Part shown: positions 61,695-64,000 of the stretch, piece by piece | Position numbering within the stretch: the first letter of the stretch is position 1 | Layout of the letters: every line of letters starts with the position of its first letter | NCBI RefSeq assembly: GCF_030915525.1 | Contig: NZ_CP133269.1 | Coordinates: 2,763,001 to 2,827,000, forward strand | Direction: 5' to 3' | Length of the DNA stretch: 64,000 bases | From: Neobacillus sp. PS2-9 | Lineage (GTDB): Bacteria > Bacillota > Bacilli > Bacillales > Cytobacillaceae | Position numbers and translations under genes: made by a program | Notes under the pieces: model-generated | Database searches by the model: none | The model's input: only the letters and a program-made list of their open reading frames with translations | Told to the model about the DNA's origin: nothing

Positions 61695-62181
61695 CTAGTA
61701 AGGTCTGCCTCTAAATTTAATTTTAGAAAAAATTTTTATTAAAATATGATGAATAATAAATCCAACCCCTAATCCATGAATCAAAGACAATATTGGAAGC
61801 CAAATAGGACCAAATGATATACCAAAAATGATGTTTGGGGAGTACATAAGACCTATTTTGACAAAATAAGCTCCAAAAGCAAATGGAACAAATGATAAGC
61901 GAGGATTTTCACCTTCCGCAAATTTATAGGCATCATACATAGCAAAACATATAAACACAAGGATAAAACATAAGTCATTGGTGATCCACCACTGCTGCAG
62001 CTACTTTTATTTTCCCAAGAAAACTAAACATGATAGCTTGGTTAAACAAACTGTTCACATTAATAGTGAATTCTAAAATGATAAACAAAAATCCTTTAAT
62101 AAGGTGACCATTTAACAGTTGACCAAAGACTGGAAAAGCAACACTCCAGAGAATTGCTTCTAACTTATACGTTTTCTTCAT
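61695..62181 (-). pseudogene. membrane protein with a nonsense and a frameshift mutation
   Basis: The N-terminal part (62181-61975) encodes KKTYKLEAILWSVAFPVFG and a first membrane segment and stops at TGA, where TGG (Trp) would continue the frame. About 30 bp later one extra T shifts the frame; beyond it FAMYDAYKFAEGENPRLSFV and two more membrane segments run to 61695. Repairing both gives one protein of about 160 residues with a TM2/YozV-like look. It is just downstream of the CBO0543 gene on the same strand. Confidence 0.72.
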
Positions 62182-62192
62182 AGTATCAATCT

Positions 62193-62681
62193 TTAAGATT
62201 CGGTTATAACTTGCTTACCTTTTAACTTATCTAATATTTTTATTAAGCCAACGAACCCTCTAATCGTAAACAAAGTGATATTAATACTGGCAAATGTATG
62301 GAAAGATGACCATTTTTTCCATTTAAACAAACCGGTATTCTTTTCCATAAACCATTGCCCAACACTCATTGGTACACTAAAGATCAAACTCTTTAATAAA
62401 ATTTTACCAAAATTATCATTATACGAGATTTTCACCCATATAACACTTAAAATTGGGAAAAATAACATGTCATAAATAATATTCGTTTTAAAAATTTTCG
62501 GAAAAGGACGAACTGGATATTCAAGCTTTTGTTTTCCAACAACATAAGCATCAATTAGAGTAGCAATAACGCCCTTTGAGAAAAAAATCAAAAGATTTTC
62601 TCTCATTTTTGGTCCCTTGAATAAAAATGGAAAAGAAGCAATACAGACTGCTAGTAGGAAGTTTAACAATTTTTTCTCCAC
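62193..62681 (-). CDS. CBO0543-family membrane protein
   Basis: 162 residues with four to five hydrophobic segments. ATLIDAYVVGKQKLEYPVRPFPKIFKTNIIYDMLFFPILSVIW is the recognisable CBO0543 stretch, a family of unknown function common in Bacilli. The start is ATG, 12 bp upstream of the broken membrane gene's partner region, so the two formed an operon. Cassette between R20 and R19. Confidence 0.72.
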   Translation of the reverse strand: MEKKLLNFLLAVCIASFPFLFKGPKMRENLLIFFSKGVIATLIDAYVVGKQKLEYPVRPFPKIFKTNIIYDMLFFPILSVIWVKISYNDNFGKILLKSLIFSVPMSVGQWFMEKNTGLFKWKKWSSFHTFASINITLFTIRGFVGLIKILDKLKGKQVITES

Positions 62682-62811
62682 TTATTAACATCCTCTCATT
62701 TGATGTAATACGATGTTTTTATATTACCCATAACTAATCATTAATACCTGCAGCCTCTTTTACTAATTTTTTAAACAAAAACTAACAAAATGGTCCTATG
62801 GATTAATGCTT

Positions 62812-62907
62812 TCTATTCTTCAACCTGCTTCGTTAGCACAAAAAGAAAACGGGATCGCCGCAGCAATCCCAATCTTTAACTCTTGCCCACGTTAGTTAAA
62901 GAAGCAG
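62812..62907. repeat. array repeat R20
   Basis: The most typical copy: ATTCTTCAACCTGCTTCG + TTAGCACAAAAAGAAAA, middle stem GGGATCGCCGCAGCAATCCC, right arm ACTCTTGCCCACGTTAG. It ends 10 bp before the DinB stop. Confidence 0.85.
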
Positions 62908-62916
62908 TATCAAATA

Positions 62917-63375
62917 TTAGGCATTATTTTTAATAAGGATTTGGTTGTTAATATGATGTTCCATATGTTTTAGATAATCTTTTACGATCCACTCTAATGT
63001 TTTTTGTTGATTATTTCCTATATCACAAAGAATCGATAATCTCTCTTTTGGAATATTCGATATAGTATTAATGATTTGCTTATTTAATGCTAAAAAAAGG
63101 TTTAATATCTCATCAAGTGGTCTTTCTTGATAATTCTGAAGTATTACCCATTGGTTTTGATTATATGATTGGATAACAAATGATTGTTCTTCGTACTGAA
63201 TCTTTATAAACCTATTAATATTATTTATTGCAGAGTCGCATAGATGTCCTAAAATCTCTTTTTTGGACCATTTATTTGGTAATGGGCGATTTGATATTTC
63301 TGTTTCTGACATTGAGTTATATACCTTCGGTAATGTTTGTATCCAGTGGTTTAATCCATTAATTATATCCTCCAC
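62917..63375 (-). CDS. DinB-like damage-inducible family protein
   Basis: 152 residues, a four-helix bundle of the DinB/YfiT type. WSKKEILGHLCDSAINNINRF near 36-56 carries the first metal His and YLKHMEHHINNQI near 135 the other two, so the triad is complete. Some members are thiol-dependent S-transferases; the role here is unknown. Last complete gene of the array; an intron-bearing repeat lies just upstream of its start. Confidence 0.85.
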   Translation of the reverse strand: MEDIINGLNHWIQTLPKVYNSMSETEISNRPLPNKWSKKEILGHLCDSAINNINRFIKIQYEEQSFVIQSYNQNQWVILQNYQERPLDEILNLFLALNKQIINTISNIPKERLSILCDIGNNQQKTLEWIVKDYLKHMEHHINNQILIKNNA

Positions 63376-63435
63376 ACGCCTTCACCCCTTCAATATGTAT
63401 CTAAAAAACAATATTCGTCTAAAGACATTAATATC

Positions 63436-63443
63436 CCTTCTTA
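63436..63443. repeat. edge of array repeat R21 (3' exon of intron 3)
   Basis: CCCTTCTTA, directly abutting the intron end, matches the left end of the array repeats (CCTTCTTCA). The rest of this copy is beyond the window. Confidence 0.5.
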
Positions 63444-64000
63444 ATACAGATAGGTAAGGGTTTGAAGTTATCGCTCCCTTTTCCCCCTGTTCACACCGTA
63501 CGTGAAACTTTCGAATCATACGGCGTTCCAACTAATCCAATTTATTCGTTCTATGTATTAAGCAGACGAGTGCTGTTTTTCCAAAGTTAGATTATTTCAT
63601 TTAGACATCTTAACCGTAGCTTATTTACTTTTTCTTTCTGCTTACTAGTAAGCTTTAAAAGTTGTAAAAGAGTTTCTATTTTGACTTTATCTTTTAGATG
63701 AATTAATTGATGTATTGCTTTATGAACAATAATTAAATTTGAATAACTATCATCTTTCGAAAGATAATAAGGGTTTATGTGATGACAATGCCATTCATGA
63801 ATCCCTAACTCTTCTCCTAATATCGCACATTTGCCATACTGAGCAATAAATTTACTGATTCGATTGTCATTATATTCAATGGATCTGTTTGGAATGTAAT
63901 TTCTCATGATGTAAGAAAGCATATCTTTATTAATAGCCTTTAAGCTATTATGAATTTTTGCTCTACCTTCGGCAGTAAAGTTACATATTACTTGGGAGAA
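63444..64000 (-). mobile_element. group II intron, 3' part, truncated by the window edge
   Basis: The 3' end (ATCTGTAT), the domain VI region and domain V at 63529-63491 (GGAACGCCGTATG ... CGTACGGTGTG) are nearly the same as in the intron at 49887-50804. This copy encodes a reverse transcriptase, so it is probably the full-length relative that could mobilise the ORF-less one. Confidence 0.85.
63587..64000 (-). CDS. ltrA: group II intron reverse transcriptase, C-terminal part
   Basis: The frame is open to the window edge; about 138 codons are visible. The text FSQVICNFTAEGRAKIHNSLKA is followed by the HNH endonuclease domain: ISKFIAQYGKCAILGEELGIHEWHCHHINPYYL, then SYSNLIIVHKAIHQLIH. Cys, His-His and Asn positions of the HNH site are present. 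The gene therefore belongs to the RT-X-En class, unlike the maturase at 45863-47191. The 5' part lies outside the window, and a start at 63922 would be wrong. Confidence 0.88.
   Translation of the reverse strand, partial: FSQVICNFTAEGRAKIHNSLKAINKDMLSYIMRNYIPNRSIEYNDNRISKFIAQYGKCAILGEELGIHEWHCHHINPYYLSKDDSYSNLIIVHKAIHQLIHLKDKVKIETLLQLLKLTSKQKEKVNKLRLRCLNEII

Noticed and set aside
38608..62907. The array repeats as a CRISPR array
   Set aside because: Copies are diverged, about 100 bp long, separated by whole genes, and no cas gene is present.
38608..62907. Calling the repeats true integron attC sites
   Set aside because: GTTAG cores recall attC, but the paired RYYYAAC/GTTRRRY boxes are not consistently present and no integrase is in the window; kept as an analogy only.

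Overview
The window looks like the chromosome of a low-GC, endospore-former-type Bacillaceae (Bacillus, Neobacillus or a close relative). The reasons are strong AGGAGG-type ribosome sites, frequent GTG and TTG starts, intrinsic terminators with T-runs, and family content typical of that group: DUF3219 (YkvR), a YrhE-type formate dehydrogenase with a DUF1641 partner, HelD, DUF2294, an IlvE-like aminotransferase and class C-like serine hydrolases. I see no rRNA, tRNA or CRISPR array.

Positions 1-11.7 kb. After two plus-strand genes (DUF3219 and a luciferase-like flavin oxidoreductase) comes a minus-strand carbohydrate or polyol catabolic region. In transcription order it holds an RpiR-type regulator, a three-gene TRAP transporter (binding lipoprotein, small and large membrane subunits), a zinc alcohol dehydrogenase, a class I DeoC/LsrF-type aldolase, an FGGY kinase, a D-2-hydroxyacid dehydrogenase and an extra PRPP synthetase. 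An identical 22-bp block precedes both dctP and the dehydrogenase and is a candidate RpiR operator. Positions 1.7-15.1 kb also hold three copies of an rraB-like gene with its terminator hairpin; only the copy at 14.8 kb is intact.

Positions 12.4-24.4 kb. A MITE-like element abuts the stop codon of an M20 dipeptidase. After a short J-domain protein and RraB there is a tight four-gene operon: a two-TM channel-like protein, a gamma-glutamylcyclotransferase-like protein, a RimK-like ATP-grasp ligase and an N-formylglutamate-amidohydrolase-like protein. A formate module follows (formate/nitrite channel, molybdenum formate dehydrogenase, DUF1641, DUF2294, FdhD). Its leader carries a terminator hairpin and a Rex-like site.

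Positions 24.9-37.7 kb. A DUF4062-STAND ATPase-TPR protein is convergent with a membrane TrkA-N/RyR protein and a second stand-alone RyR-domain protein; this is a plausible conflict or signalling island. It is followed by HelD, a nitroreductase, a double GNAT protein, a secreted two-domain protein and an acetamidase/formamidase.

Positions 38-64 kb. This is the most unusual region. Small, mostly minus-strand, functionally unrelated genes (barstar, two VOC proteins, a quinol monooxygenase-like protein, GNAT, hotdog thioesterase, dienelactone-hydrolase-like protein, DinB, unknowns) are separated by about 20 full or partial copies of one roughly 100-bp intergenic repeat. The repeat lies just after stop codons and shortly before the next start, as in a cassette array. 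Group II introns have entered it at least three times, all in the same orientation. One copy is split by a structured segment that may be an IS110-family end. Several array genes are broken (P-loop kinase, a frameshifted unknown, a membrane protein, a MATE fragment, an IS110 transposase). A few longer genes (GAF-PAS histidine kinase, MerR/SDR pair, regulator/hydrolase pair) are interspersed.
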